The notes: generated by a model not told the origin, from the sequence alone. A stretch of 64,000 nt of DNA from Opitutia bacterium ISCC 52 (GCA_014529675.2 CP076040.1:1922001-1986000); one strand, 5' to 3'. Positions 18,305 to 27,076 are shown, numbered from the stretch's first letter. A program made the numbers and translations.

Positions 18305-19783
18305 ATGTCTTTGATTACCCGCTTATGCTGTCTTCGTTTGCTATTGGTTGTCTTGCTTTGTTCGGCCGGCTTATACGCGAATGATCGACCCAATGTCCTC
18401 TTCATTGTCAGTGACGACCTTACTGCCTGTCTTGGGTCGTACGGCAATGAAGTTTGTCAGACTCCCAATCTCGATCGTCTGGCTAGTGAAGGAGTGCAAT
18501 TTAACAAGGCGTATTGTCAGTATCCGGTCTGTGGTCCTTCCCGAGCGTCTTTCATGAGCGGGCTATACCCCAAGCGTAACAAAGTATTGGGAAATAATTA
18601 CACGCTCGGAAGCTATAAGGCACTCAATCCAGCCTTGGCTAGTCATCCTAGTATCGGCGAACTCCTGCGAACCAACGGTTATGTCTCACTGCGTGTATCC
18701 AAGATTTACCACATGGGAGTTCCGGGTGGCATTGAAGCGGGCGAGCCCGGTGGAGATGAACCTGATTCTTGGGATCGTGCGTTTGATGTGATGGCACCAG
18801 AGACAGCCAGTCCGGGAACGTTGGAACTACTGTCACCTAAACGTAAACACTATGGCTCCAATTTTGCACGCATCATTGTGCCGGATGATAGTATTCAGAC
18901 CCAGGCAGACATTCTTGCCGCTGACCATGCGATCGCCATTCTTGAAACAAGAGCCCGAGGAGGAGACCACTCACGTTTTCTTCGCCATGATGAGCCCTTC
19001 TTTTTGGCAGTAGGGTTTGTGCGTCCACATGTGCCGCTCGTGGCTCCAAAATCCTGGTTTGATGAATACCCTGAGGAGGAGTCGGTGTTACCTTATGTGC
19101 CTAAAGGAGACCTGGATGATATTCCTGCCTTGGCCGCCACCAATGCAAACGATCTAAAGTACGGTATGAGTGATCTTCAGCAGAAACAATCACTTGCCGC
19201 CTACTACGCCAGTGTGTCCTTCATGGATGAGCAGGTAGGTCGTTTGTTGGATACCCTGGACCTTTTGGATATACGCAAGAACACGGTTGTCATCTTTACT
19301 TCGGATCATGGTTACAATTTAGGCCATCACACGATGTGGCAGAAAGGGAGTTTATTTGAAAATAGTGCTCGTGTCCCGTTGCTGATCTCGGCTCCCGGAT
19401 TTGAGTCAACCGCAGGTCAGAGCACCGATGAGTTGGTAGAACTGGTTGATCTGTATCCCACTATCGCTGAGCTCACTGGTGTCTCTGACAAAGTGCCTTC
19501 AAACCTGGACGGCATAAGCCTGACCGCATTGATGAACGATCCAGAAAGTGGGGTGGGGCATGATGAAGCCTACACGGTCGTGGGTAATAGGCAGAGGATG
19601 GGTGAATCCATTAAGACCAAACATTTCCGCTATAATTATTGGGCAGATGGAAAAGAGGAACTCTACGATCAAGTGAACGATCCGGATGAGTTTATAAACC
19701 TCGTTGCTTTCCCAAATCACGCTAAAGTATTGGAGCACATGCGAGCCAGGCTGGCTGAGAAAAACAAGAGTTTCACTAATTAA
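18305..19783 (+). CDS. Sulfatase, iduronate-2-sulfatase-like (S1_7-type)
   Basis: Exported sulfatase of 492 residues with signal LLLVVLLCSAGLYAND. Metal motif FIVSDDLTA; formylglycine site Cys76 in CGPSRASF; RVSKIYHMG in place of the GKW-type block; AVGFVRPHVPLV; TSDHGYNLGHHTMWQKGS; ELYDQVNDPDEFINLV at the end. The protein resembles those at 6044 and 40855 in these blocks more than the other six sulfatases here. It is separated from its neighbours by 47 nt on each side, so it may be in a loose transcription unit with the M20 peptidase and the broken phosphodiesterase. Confidence 0.9.
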   Translation: MSLITRLCCLRLLLVVLLCSAGLYANDRPNVLFIVSDDLTACLGSYGNEVCQTPNLDRLASEGVQFNKAYCQYPVCGPSRASFMSGLYPKRNKVLGNNYTLGSYKALNPALASHPSIGELLRTNGYVSLRVSKIYHMGVPGGIEAGEPGGDEPDSWDRAFDVMAPETASPGTLELLSPKRKHYGSNFARIIVPDDSIQTQADILAADHAIAILETRARGGDHSRFLRHDEPFFLAVGFVRPHVPLVAPKSWFDEYPEEESVLPYVPKGDLDDIPALAATNANDLKYGMSDLQQKQSLAAYYASVSFMDEQVGRLLDTLDLLDIRKNTVVIFTSDHGYNLGHHTMWQKGSLFENSARVPLLISAPGFESTAGQSTDELVELVDLYPTIAELTGVSDKVPSNLDGISLTALMNDPESGVGHDEAYTVVGNRQRMGESIKTKHFRYNYWADGKEELYDQVNDPDEFINLVAFPNHAKVLEHMRARLAEKNKSFTN

Positions 19784-19828
19784 TCAATTACTGGAAAACA
19801 AAGTTTACGAGAACCAGCGAACTGACTC

Positions 19829-20655
19829 ATGAGCCGATACTTTCTTTTGATTCTGTTGATGTCTTGTTTGGACTCAGTTGGTAAGAATGAGGATCTAGCG
19901 ATCGCAGTCGGCAATTTAACTCAAATCATTGCTCATCGCGGTGCCAGTGCGGAACGTCCGGAATGCATGATCACTGCAACCAAACGAGCCATCGAAGTGG
20001 GTGCTACCGCAACCGAGGTCGATTTGCGCACGAGCAAGGATGGAAAGTTGTTTATTCTACACGACGCTACCTTGGCCGGACTTCAAATGGGACGGGTCCG
20101 GCAAACGAGTTAACCCTCGAAGAGTTGCAACAGTTGGATGTGGGTTCCTGGTTCGATAAAACCTATCGGAACGAAAGGATTCCCTCTTTAATTGAAGTGG
20201 CTCAACTGTGTCGCGGAAAGATTGATCTTTTACTGGACTTGAAAGAGCAGGGTGAAGTCTATGATCGCCAGGTTGCAGATGTGATCTGTAAACACGGGGA
20301 ACCTAGCAAGACTTTGATCGGTGTGCGCAGTTTAGCCCAGGCTATTCGTTTTAGAAATCTGCTTCCTGAAGCCAAACAGTTAGGGCTCATCCCAACCGTA
20401 GATGATATCGAGGTCTTTGCAAAAGCTGGTTCTGAATATATACGACTCTGGCCGAAGTGGCTGGAAGAGGGAGACGCACCCGCAAGGCGAGTGAAAGCGA
20501 CGGGGAAGCTCTTGCGTCTTAATGGCGGGACGGGAGATATGGAAGAAGTGATAGCTCTTCTTGCATTCAAGCCGGATTCCACTGGAGCGGATGATCCTAA
20601 ACAGCTTCTTGCTACATTGAAGAAGATCGCGGGCGGAATGGATTCTTTGGATTAG
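19829..20655 (+). pseudogene. Glycerophosphodiester phosphodiesterase, frameshifted
   Basis: The first frame (from ATG 19829) gives a lipoprotein-like N-terminus (FLLILLMSC), then QIIAHRGASAERPE, ATEVDLRTSKDGKLFILHDATL, the classic GDPD His-Arg, Glu-x-Asp and His-Asp motifs, and stops at 20113. The family continues in another frame as GRTSNGTGPANELTLEELQQLD, WFDKTYRNERIPSLIE and IDLLLDLKE, up to the stop at 20655. Restoring one C around 20075-20078 (GGCCGG to GGCCCGG) joins the halves as DATLARTSNGTG, exactly as the family requires. It is either a recent one-base deletion or a sequencing error. If intact it would release glycerol phosphate from glycerophosphodiesters outside the cytoplasm. 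Confidence 0.85.
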
Positions 20656-20687
20656 TTGATTAAAGGTATTCTTAGTCCACTCATTAT

Positions 20688-20751
20688 CGGCAGCAAGCTA
20701 CCTCCTGCATTTAGATATGCGAAACGAAGTGTAGGAGGTAGCTTGCTGCCG
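20688..20751. repeat. REP-like inverted pair, family 2
   Basis: Arms 20688-20708 (CGGCAGCAAGCTACCTCCTG, then C) and 20731-20751 (GTAGGAGGTAGCTTGCTGCC, then G) are inverted copies with one mismatch, 22 nt apart. Only the right arm has the GTAG head; the left arm has GCAG. The design and 22-nt spacing match family 1 although the sequence differs. It lies between the broken phosphodiesterase and the DUF488 gene. Confidence 0.75.
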
Positions 20752-20791
20752 AATGGAATATCCTGAAAGGAATCGCATTTAGTAGGCACCA

Positions 20792-21148
20792 ATGCTTGTG
20801 ACGCGCATTCTAACCAAACGTATTTACGAAGGCATAGTCCCTGAAGATGGCTACTGTGTCTTAGTCGACCGCATTTGGCCACGAGGTATATCGAAGGAGA
20901 AATTAGGTGAAGCTATCTGGTTTAAAAATATAGCTCCCAGTACTGAGCTGAGGAAAGAGTTTAAGCATGATCCTGCTCGTTGGAATGAATTTAAGAAACG
21001 GTATTTCGTTGATCTAGATTCTCAGCCCGAGCTGGTTATTGAGTTTCTAAATCTCATAAAGCTTAAGGAAGTGGTAACACTATTATACTCAGCTAGAGAT
21101 ACTGTTCATAATCAGGCGAATGCTTTGAAAGAATATTTGGAAAGTTGA
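20792..21148 (+). CDS. DUF488 family protein (YeaO-like)
   Basis: A 118-residue cytoplasmic protein. The signature VLVDRIWPRGISKEKL and the FKHDPARWNEFKKRY block, followed by VTLLYSARDTVHNQA, identify the DUF488 (YeaO-like) family at its usual length of about 115-120 residues. No biochemical role is established. The invariant Arg-x-x-Pro-Arg-Gly segment suggests a small-molecule or nucleic-acid phosphate-binding site, which is my inference only. It stands alone between a REP-like pair and a sulfatase. Confidence 0.85.
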   Translation: MLVTRILTKRIYEGIVPEDGYCVLVDRIWPRGISKEKLGEAIWFKNIAPSTELRKEFKHDPARWNEFKKRYFVDLDSQPELVIEFLNLIKLKEVVTLLYSARDTVHNQANALKEYLES

Positions 21149-21242
21149 AGAGAGGTCTTCGCTAAGCTTTTGCCAAGGAGTTGGCTCAATTTCTTAAGTT
21201 TTGGCTAGATCGATGGTGTAATTTCAGTTCCAATAGAAATTT

Positions 21243-22724
21243 ATGTCCCTTCGACCTCTACCTAGTCTTTTTTCATTTTGCTTTTTTATCTTGGCCTTAG
21301 GCCTGTCTGCCCAGGGTCAACCCAACATCATCGTCTTCATTGCTGATGATGTGAGTTGGAATGACTACGGCTGTTACGGCAACGACGGAGTGCGCACACC
21401 CAATATCGATGCGCTGGCAGCAAATGGCATTAAGTTCACCAATGCCTACCTAACGGCCAGTAGTTGTAGCCCAAGCCGTGCCAGTATTATCACAGGTCGC
21501 TATCCTCACAACAATGGCAAGGCCGCAGAACTGCATCTGCCTATCGCAGATCACCTGCCTTGGATTCCTGAACTACTGCAATACGAGGGCTACTACACGG
21601 CTTTGTCGGGCAAGGACCACATGAAGCGTGAGGATGCTACGCATGAGGAATTTTGGGATCACCATGATGGAGGACGTGTGGAAGGTAATCGAGGCGGGGA
21701 GGCCAATTGGGTCGATATCACACGGGCACGTCCTGACGATCAGCCGTTTTTCTTTTGGTTTGCTGCTTACGATGCCCATCGTCAATGGGAGGCAGACGAT
21801 GAGTGGGTAGAAGAGCTTTATGGCCCCATGACTGGATTGTCGGATGTAACAGTACCTCCCTTCCTGCTTGATACGCCAGAGACTCGTCAGGACCTGGCGA
21901 GTTACTATAATGAGATAACACGGTTCGATTACTTCATAGGGGAAGTCGTCAAGGAACTGGAAGAGCAAGAGGTATTAGATGAGACGCTGATCTTGGTTTT
22001 GGCGGATAACGGCAGACCTTTTCCGCGAGCTAAAACCCGCCTGCATGATTCTGGGATGAAGACCGCTTTGGTCGCGCATTGGCCAGATGGTATTAGTGAT
22101 CCGGGTACCTGTGATAGTCTGGTGAGTGTCATTGATTTCGCACCCACATTTCTGGATGTCGCCGATGCAGAGCCCAATGAAACGTTTCAAGGGGTGAGTC
22201 TGCTTCCTTTATTTCAAAATATCCAAACAGACATAAGACAGTATGTTTTCTCGGAGCACAATTGGCATGACTATGAAGCACTTGCCAGAAGCATTCGAAC
22301 CAATCAATGGTTGTACATCGAGAACTATAGAACCGAGTCCGCGTGGCAGGGGCCGGCTGACTCGGTGAGATCTCCGTCATTTGTACAGTTATTAGAAACG
22401 CATAAAGCGAATGGCTTGAGTGATGCCCAGAAAGATGTGTTCTTAGCACCGCGACCAGCGGCTGAGCTCTATCGGTTTCAGGATGATCCCCATCAGTTGC
22501 ACAATTTGATAGAGGACGGCAAACACAAGGGGGTGCAGCGAGCCTTGTCAGGTGTGCTCAAAGTATGGCGGCTTGAAACGGGTGACTCCAATCCGGATCG
22601 TATATCGGAAGATCAATTTCACAACGAAACTGGATTGAGGATTTTTGAAGATCAGTCGTTTCGTGGTGAAACCCCCGGGGAATCTAATGTCGCTTCTGAA
22701 ATAAATCGTCACGGCCCCAGGTAG
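21243..22724 (+). CDS. Sulfatase, heparan N-sulfatase (SGSH)-like
   Basis: Exported sulfatase of 493 residues with signal ending LGLSAQGQ. Motifs: VFIADDVSWNDYGCYG (metal), Cys75 in CSPSRAS (formylglycine), SGKDHMKRE, FFFWFAAYDAHRQW, VLADNGRPFPRAK (metal) and LHDSGMKTALVAHWP. The ADNGRPFPRAK-LHDSG run resembles N-sulfoglucosamine sulfohydrolase-type enzymes (S1_8) rather than arylsulfatases. The assignment to a subgroup is inference from these blocks. There are 94 nt of plain spacer before it and a long leader of the TonB receptor remnant after it. Confidence 0.87.
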   Translation: MSLRPLPSLFSFCFFILALGLSAQGQPNIIVFIADDVSWNDYGCYGNDGVRTPNIDALAANGIKFTNAYLTASSCSPSRASIITGRYPHNNGKAAELHLPIADHLPWIPELLQYEGYYTALSGKDHMKREDATHEEFWDHHDGGRVEGNRGGEANWVDITRARPDDQPFFFWFAAYDAHRQWEADDEWVEELYGPMTGLSDVTVPPFLLDTPETRQDLASYYNEITRFDYFIGEVVKELEEQEVLDETLILVLADNGRPFPRAKTRLHDSGMKTALVAHWPDGISDPGTCDSLVSVIDFAPTFLDVADAEPNETFQGVSLLPLFQNIQTDIRQYVFSEHNWHDYEALARSIRTNQWLYIENYRTESAWQGPADSVRSPSFVQLLETHKANGLSDAQKDVFLAPRPAAELYRFQDDPHQLHNLIEDGKHKGVQRALSGVLKVWRLETGDSNPDRISEDQFHNETGLRIFEDQSFRGETPGESNVASEINRHGPR

Positions 22725-22902
22725 GATCATGTATTTATTATTACCCGTGGGGTGAAGCTGTTTTCAAAATTAACGAATGGGCTTATCTAATTGCTCTGAG
22801 GGTGGAGTCGTTTGGATTGGTAGTAGTTTCTCTTAACATTAATTACCGCTAACTAGGGTGTTAAATTAAAGCAATCTCACCGCTTTAACGAATAGAAATT
22901 TC

Positions 22903-22931
22903 TTGACGCATCTAGGAGTTGCTTTTAATGT
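22903..22931 (+). promoter_or_regulatory. Sigma-70-like promoter upstream of the TonB receptor remnant
   Basis: TTGACG (22903-22908) and TAATGT (22926-22931) are separated by exactly 17 nt. This is the best -35/-10 pair in the 22725-23136 spacer and would give a leader of about 200 nt before ATG 23137. The rest of that spacer holds no gene or repeat that I recognise; its 3' end is rich in ACCCCAAACCCCAAA, a feature I cannot interpret. Confidence 0.5.
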
Positions 22932-23136
22932 TTGTTCATCCCCTGTAGGTAGTATTTACTTATTTAGCCTATCTCTTTCCTCTCCTCCTTATTTCCCCAT
23001 GATACCCTAGCAGACCTCCTCCAAAGTGGTCCTCATCAATGAGACGCAATTGCTGCGTGTACATTGGTATTCGCTTTTTGCTAAACCTCAATAAACGGTC
23101 GACTGAGACCTTACCCCAAACCCCAAACAGAACAAA

Positions 23137-23792
23137 ATGAACAGGAAATTATTCCGAATCCCCTCCCTCTTCGTCGGCATTTTGCTGACTGTTCCTCTCT
23201 TCGCTTTTGCCCAAAACGAAGACGAGGACGATACCGTCACTTTATCACCCTTCACCATTGAAGAAGGTGATTCCGTTGGTCACCAGGCAACCAACACGCT
23301 TGCTGGTAGTCGTCTCAAAACGCCTCTCCGCGATGTTGGATCGGCTATTCAGGTGATTACTTCTCAATTATTTGAAGATACCGGGGCAACCACCATGGAG
23401 GAAATTCTCCCTTATGCACTGAATATCGAATCCAATGGTGCGCTTGGTAATTTCGCCGATGGCCTGCTTCAGGGCTTTACGGCAGGGGGTGGTGTTCGTT
23501 GGCAAGACCGCAATGCAATTGGATATCCCAATATCTTTAGCTCGGATGGACAAGTCATTCCTGACCTGGCGAGTCCGTTCTTGGGACCTGAACAGTTGAA
23601 TGGGGATATCTTCTTCAGCTATCGTCGCCTATCTGGGATGACAAGATCGATTGGAAGTTTCAGTTCAACTTCCGCAATGCGTTTGGTGACAATGATCCGA
23701 TTCCGGTCGCGATCAACCCAGATGGAAACATCGCCGTTATTCGCAATTCGCAGCAGAAGACCTTGTTTCTAACCAACACCTTCAGTTTCTAA
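23137..23792 (+). pseudogene. TonB-dependent receptor with most of the barrel deleted
   Basis: N-terminus: signal peptide, then DTVTLSPFTIEEGD, GHQATNTLAGSRLKTPLRDVGSA and VITSQLFEDTGATTMEEIL, the plug domain of Opitutales-type receptors. At about 23461, after NFADG, it jumps to the last strands of a barrel (LLQGFTAGGGVRWQDRNAIG, LNGDIFFSYRR). A frameshift near 23628 follows: adding one C gives SYRRPIWDDKIDWKFQFN and the terminal FLTNTFSF ending at the TAA 23790-23792. A normal receptor of this type has roughly 900-1100 residues; about 220 remain. It cannot form a pore. It keeps its promoter and a strong terminator, so it probably decayed from a functional gene at this site. Confidence 0.85.
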
Positions 23793-23823
23793 TATTTATT
23801 CTGAGTTCTAGTTTGGTTCGAGG

Positions 23824-23858
23824 TGGCCCCTATGTCTGCGTAGGGGCCATCTTTTTTT
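23824..23858 (+). terminator. Rho-independent terminator after the TonB receptor remnant
   Basis: TGGCCCCTA (23824-23832) pairs perfectly with TAGGGGCCA (23841-23849) around an eight-base loop, and a run of seven T follows at 23852-23858. This is the clearest intrinsic terminator in the window. Confidence 0.9.
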
Positions 23859-23946
23859 GGTTAACGCTGCATGTTGGCAGGTTAATGAATTTGTTTGTTT
23901 AGGATCGGTCATTGCCATTGGGCAGAAAAGTAGGCACCTTCTCAGT

Positions 23947-24345
23947 ATGAAATTACAGTTACGCTCATTGTTACTCCTGGTTTTTATAAAACTAATTTTT
24001 GGCGGTCTCTTTCTTTCCGCTGCACATCACGAAGGTCCGATTATTGAGGTGCGTGTCTATAAGATTCCCGAGGGAAAAATGGATGAGTGGGAACGTTTCT
24101 TTCACGACAAACTGGTAGAGCCGCAAGAAAAGGCGGGTATCAAGATTCTGAGTGCCTATCGCACTATGGGAGACGAGAACCTCTTTGTATGGAGCCGGCA
24201 GTATTCCAGTAAGGCTAATATGGCTAAACAGCGTGCTGGTTTTTATGAAAGTGAAATCTGGGTTAATACCCTTCTTCCTGAACTACGGGAAAGAGGCCTG
24301 ATTGAAGGGGTTGAGAAGGTCTACACGGTTTCGCCCAGTAAGTAG
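23947..24345 (+). CDS. Secreted NIPSNAP-family protein
   Basis: A 132-residue protein from ATG 23947; the upstream in-frame codons back to 23857 overlap the terminator and are not used. Signal peptide SLLLLVFIKLIFGGLFLSAAHH, then the ferredoxin-like NIPSNAP domain: PIIEVRVYKIPEGKMDEWERFF, AYRTMGDENLFVWSRQYSS and ESEIWVNTLLPE. Members are small dimeric alpha-beta barrels of uncertain function, some related to monooxygenase-like folds. It precedes the ThuA-like gene, with which a dyad repeat shares the spacer. Confidence 0.8.
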   Translation: MKLQLRSLLLLVFIKLIFGGLFLSAAHHEGPIIEVRVYKIPEGKMDEWERFFHDKLVEPQEKAGIKILSAYRTMGDENLFVWSRQYSSKANMAKQRAGFYESEIWVNTLLPELRERGLIEGVEKVYTVSPSK

Positions 24346-24376
24346 CGTTAATTAATAATCCGGGAATTTATCAAAG

Positions 24377-24500
24377 TTAAACCACTGATAGTACCGATTT
24401 ACACTGATACTTTCATGCTGTACTTTAGACCCATTGAGTGATTCGGAGCCTGTTTCTCGAGCCTATTGAATCAGTGTTCATCAATGCTATCAGTGGTTAA
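24377..24500. repeat. Inverted repeat of ACCACTGATAG type
   Basis: The left arm 24377-24408 (TTAAACCACTGATAGTACCG then ATTTACACTGAT) and the right arm 24470-24500 (the reverse complement of TTAACCACTGATAGCATTGA then TGAACACTGAT) are imperfect inverted copies around 61 nt. Within each arm ACTGAT recurs at about 12-nt steps, as in the dispersed ACCACNGATNNCACNGAT-type repeats seen in several PVC genomes. It occupies nearly the whole gap between the NIPSNAP and ThuA-like genes. Confidence 0.7.
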
Positions 24501-24572
24501 TCACCTAAAACTTTTCCTATGCAAATCTTATTTGGACTGCTAGCTTCAGCCAAGAACTTAAAATCTACACCT

Positions 24573-25325
24573 ATGAAGTTACTTCGCATTCTACTTTTCA
24601 CCGTAATCTCAAGTGGTTCGGCTCTCACCGTATTGGCTGATCACCATGGCAAAAAGCCGATCAAGGCTCTGATTATAACCGGTGGCTGCTGCCATAACTA
24701 TCACTTCCAAACGAGTGCTATGACGGAAGGCATCAGCAAAGAGGTCGATGTCAATTGGACCATCCTGCACGAGGGCGGCACGAGCAAAGATCACCATTCA
24801 GAATTTTATGCAGATCCCAATTGGGCCAAGCCTTACGATATCGTTATTCATAACGAGTGTTTTGCTCAGGTGACTGATGAATCTTACATCCAGACGGTAT
24901 CTGACGGTCACAAGAATGCTGGAACACCTGCGATAGTCATTCATTGTGCCATGCATACTTATCGTGATATTGACGCGAATGATTGGCGAAAGTTTCTCGG
25001 AGTGACGAGCAAGCGCCACGACCACAAAAGTAATTATGCCGTAAAGCTGGAAAAACCAAACCATCCAGCTCTTAAGGGGACACCCAAAGATTGGGTCACT
25101 CCCATGGATGAGCTTTACATCATAGAAAAGCTTTGGCCTGGCGCGACTTCACTTGCTAGCTCTGTCAGTGAGAAAGACGGCAAAGCTCACCCGGTTATTT
25201 GGGTAAACGATTTTGAAGGTACCCGCGTATTTGGAACGACTTATGGTCACTCCGACGATACCTTCCGCGATCCAGTGTTTATTAACCTCCTGACCCAGGG
25301 GTTCCTTTGGGCAGCGAGGAAGTAA
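24573..25325 (+). CDS. Secreted ThuA-like domain protein
   Basis: A 250-residue exported protein. ATG 24573 gives the signal peptide LLRILLFTVISSGSALTVLA; ATG 24519 would put 18 extra residues in front of it. The ThuA (trehalose-utilisation, glutamine-amidotransferase-like) fold is recognised by KALIITGGCCHNYHFQ, YDIVIHNECFA, AIVIHCAMHTYRD, HPVIWVNDFEGTRVFGTTYGH and INLLTQGFLWAA. Exported members are common in the PVC group, often beside sugar oxidoreductases. The activity is unknown. The double Cys of GGCCHN is typical of the family. Confidence 0.85.
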   Translation: MKLLRILLFTVISSGSALTVLADHHGKKPIKALIITGGCCHNYHFQTSAMTEGISKEVDVNWTILHEGGTSKDHHSEFYADPNWAKPYDIVIHNECFAQVTDESYIQTVSDGHKNAGTPAIVIHCAMHTYRDIDANDWRKFLGVTSKRHDHKSNYAVKLEKPNHPALKGTPKDWVTPMDELYIIEKLWPGATSLASSVSEKDGKAHPVIWVNDFEGTRVFGTTYGHSDDTFRDPVFINLLTQGFLWAARK

Positions 25326-25356
25326 TCGTCCTTATGTTCGGAGTGTAAAGGCGTCG

Positions 25357-25467
25357 GGTGTCAGTGTTCAGGCATGGATTCATGATTTCTTTCACTCGCT
25401 CTAAATTTCAACATCCACAACGATCTACACAACGACTGCGCTATACTGACACCTGACAACTGACACC
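25357..25467. repeat. Inverted GGTGTCAG repeat
   Basis: GGTGTCAGTGTTCAG (25357-25371) faces CTGACAACTGACACC (25453-25467), an imperfect inverted pair around 81 nt in the gap between the ThuA-like gene and a sulfatase. Similar GTGTCAG words occur after 4271 and between 34928 and 35012, always in intergenic DNA. Confidence 0.6.
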
Positions 25468-25474
25468 GTTTCTC

Positions 25475-26938
25475 ATGCGCATCTATCTCCATCTCTTTCT
25501 CTTCTTTCTTCTCCCGTCCTTCAGTCTTCTTGCAAAAACCAACTTGGTTATCGTCATGACGGACGAGCATAATTTCCGGACGCTGGGATGTTATCGAGAG
25601 CATCTGTCAGAAGATCAGGCCTTCGTATGGGGCAAGGGGGTTAAAGTAGATACGCCACATATGGATGCGTTGGCTGACGAAGGTGCACTCCTCACCAGTT
25701 TCTACGTATCTTCTCCTGTATGCTCACCTTCAAGAGCTGCCTTTGTCACTGGCTTGATGCCTCACCTGACCGGAGTGCCCACTAATGATATCCCGATGCA
25801 CGGTCATATGACGACCATCGCAGATATCCTTGGCGACAATGGCTACGCCACCAGCTATATCGGCAAATGGCATTTGGACGGTGTAGGGAAGCCGCAGTGG
25901 GAGCCTGAGCGCAATTTTGGTTGGGCAGATAATCGTTTCATGTTCAACCGTGGCCATTATAAGAAGTTTGCCGAAACGCATGATGGAGCAAAGGTGGACG
26001 CACCCAAGGGAAGAGATGGTATACCCGGTTACCAAGTTGGCGATGCAGATGAAAAATCCTACGCCACAGATTTTCTTATGGATCGCACTTTGGATTTCAT
26101 CCGAAAGAACCAGGACGATCCATTTTGCGTGATGCTGAGTCTTCCAGACCCTCATGGCCCCAACACGGTGCGCGAACCTTACTGGGATAAATATAAAGGA
26201 CTCAAATTTGAAGCGCCGAAGACTATGTTCAAGACCGAGGAGGAAGCACCTGGGTGGAGTAGTTTTTCAGGGAATAACTACATTAAAAATCGTGAAATCA
26301 ACCAGGACCAATTCGCAGCCATCTTTGGTATGATTGAGTGTATCGATGACAATATCGGCCGACTGATTGCCGAGCTGGATAAACTAGGACTGGAAGATGA
26401 CACCATCGTGGTACTGACTTCCGATCATGGAGACCTCATGGGTGAACACCGTCGCCACAACAAAGGTGTGCCCTTTGAAGGGTCTGCGAAAGTGCCTTTT
26501 CTTGTGAAGAGCCCGAAACAGGTAAAGGCAGGCAAGGTTATTCATTCGGTTATGACTTCGGTTGATGTGGGCCCCACATTTCTATCGATGCTGGGAATCG
26601 AAGATGAGCTTCCTGGCACGCAAGGTAGAGACCGCTCAGATTGGTTTGAGAATAGCAAGCAGGTGGTAGATGAAGATCATATCGCATATATTCGGGCTAC
26701 GACGATGAGTCCGCCGTGGGTCGCTGCCGTATCAGATGATTACAAGCTGGTGCTCTCCAATCAGGATTCGCCTTGGCTATTCGATCTCAAAAAAGACCCG
26801 GATGAGCTGATCAATTTCTATGATCATAAAGCTTATAAGCGTATCCGGGAATCGATGACGCAGGCTCTCAAGGAAGAAATGAAGAAAGCCAATGAGCCTG
26901 CTCTGACTATGTCAGGATACGCACCTTGGCTGAATTAA
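25475..26938 (+). CDS. Sulfatase (formylglycine type)
   Basis: Exported sulfatase of 487 residues; the signal LFLFFLLPSFSLLAK starts 8 nt after the inverted GGTGTCAG repeat. Motifs: VIVMTDEHNFRTLGCY (Asp-Glu in place of Asp-Asp at the metal site), Cys83 in CSPSRAAF, YIGKWHLDG, MLSLPDPHGP, LTSDHGDLMGEHRRHNKG and FLVKSPKQ. The TDEHNFRTLG start and the DLMGEHRRHNKG loop resemble choline-sulfatase or N-acetylglucosamine-sulfatase-like enzymes found in glycan-degrading bacteria. The substrate is not resolved. The C-terminus ends SGYAPWLN. Confidence 0.9.
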   Translation: MRIYLHLFLFFLLPSFSLLAKTNLVIVMTDEHNFRTLGCYREHLSEDQAFVWGKGVKVDTPHMDALADEGALLTSFYVSSPVCSPSRAAFVTGLMPHLTGVPTNDIPMHGHMTTIADILGDNGYATSYIGKWHLDGVGKPQWEPERNFGWADNRFMFNRGHYKKFAETHDGAKVDAPKGRDGIPGYQVGDADEKSYATDFLMDRTLDFIRKNQDDPFCVMLSLPDPHGPNTVREPYWDKYKGLKFEAPKTMFKTEEEAPGWSSFSGNNYIKNREINQDQFAAIFGMIECIDDNIGRLIAELDKLGLEDDTIVVLTSDHGDLMGEHRRHNKGVPFEGSAKVPFLVKSPKQVKAGKVIHSVMTSVDVGPTFLSMLGIEDELPGTQGRDRSDWFENSKQVVDEDHIAYIRATTMSPPWVAAVSDDYKLVLSNQDSPWLFDLKKDPDELINFYDHKAYKRIRESMTQALKEEMKKANEPALTMSGYAPWLN

Positions 26939-26962
26939 TGGAGTGAAGCCCTATAGCCTGTA

Positions 26963-27076
26963 TTAACGCTTCGCCACAAATAGCCCCTGCTGGGTAGTTA
27001 TGTAGAGGGTGTTGAAGTCTTCGCCGGCAAAGGCACAATTGGTCACTTTCTCTTCAGGGAGCGAAATAAAATCATC
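26963..27076 (-). pseudogene. SMP-30/gluconolactonase C-terminal fragment
   Basis: On the minus strand this reads DDFISLPEEKVTNCAFAGED, then FNTLYITTQQGLFVAKR and a stop. The VTNCAFAGED-TLYITT-GLF pattern is the last blade of SMP-30/gluconolactonase-type beta-propellers, which normally have about 300 residues. Only about 37 codons remain. At about 27071-27080 the sequence passes, out of frame, into the start of an NTF2-like gene, which points to a deletion that removed the rest of both genes. Confidence 0.75.

Noticed and set aside
20071-20113. Programmed ribosomal frameshift in the phosphodiesterase
   Set aside because: No slippery heptamer or downstream pseudoknot is visible at the change of frame; a simple base loss explains it better.
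23137-23792. SusC/SusD-type polysaccharide utilisation locus
   Set aside because: The receptor is a plug-only remnant of Opitutales type and no SusD-like lipoprotein is present in the window.
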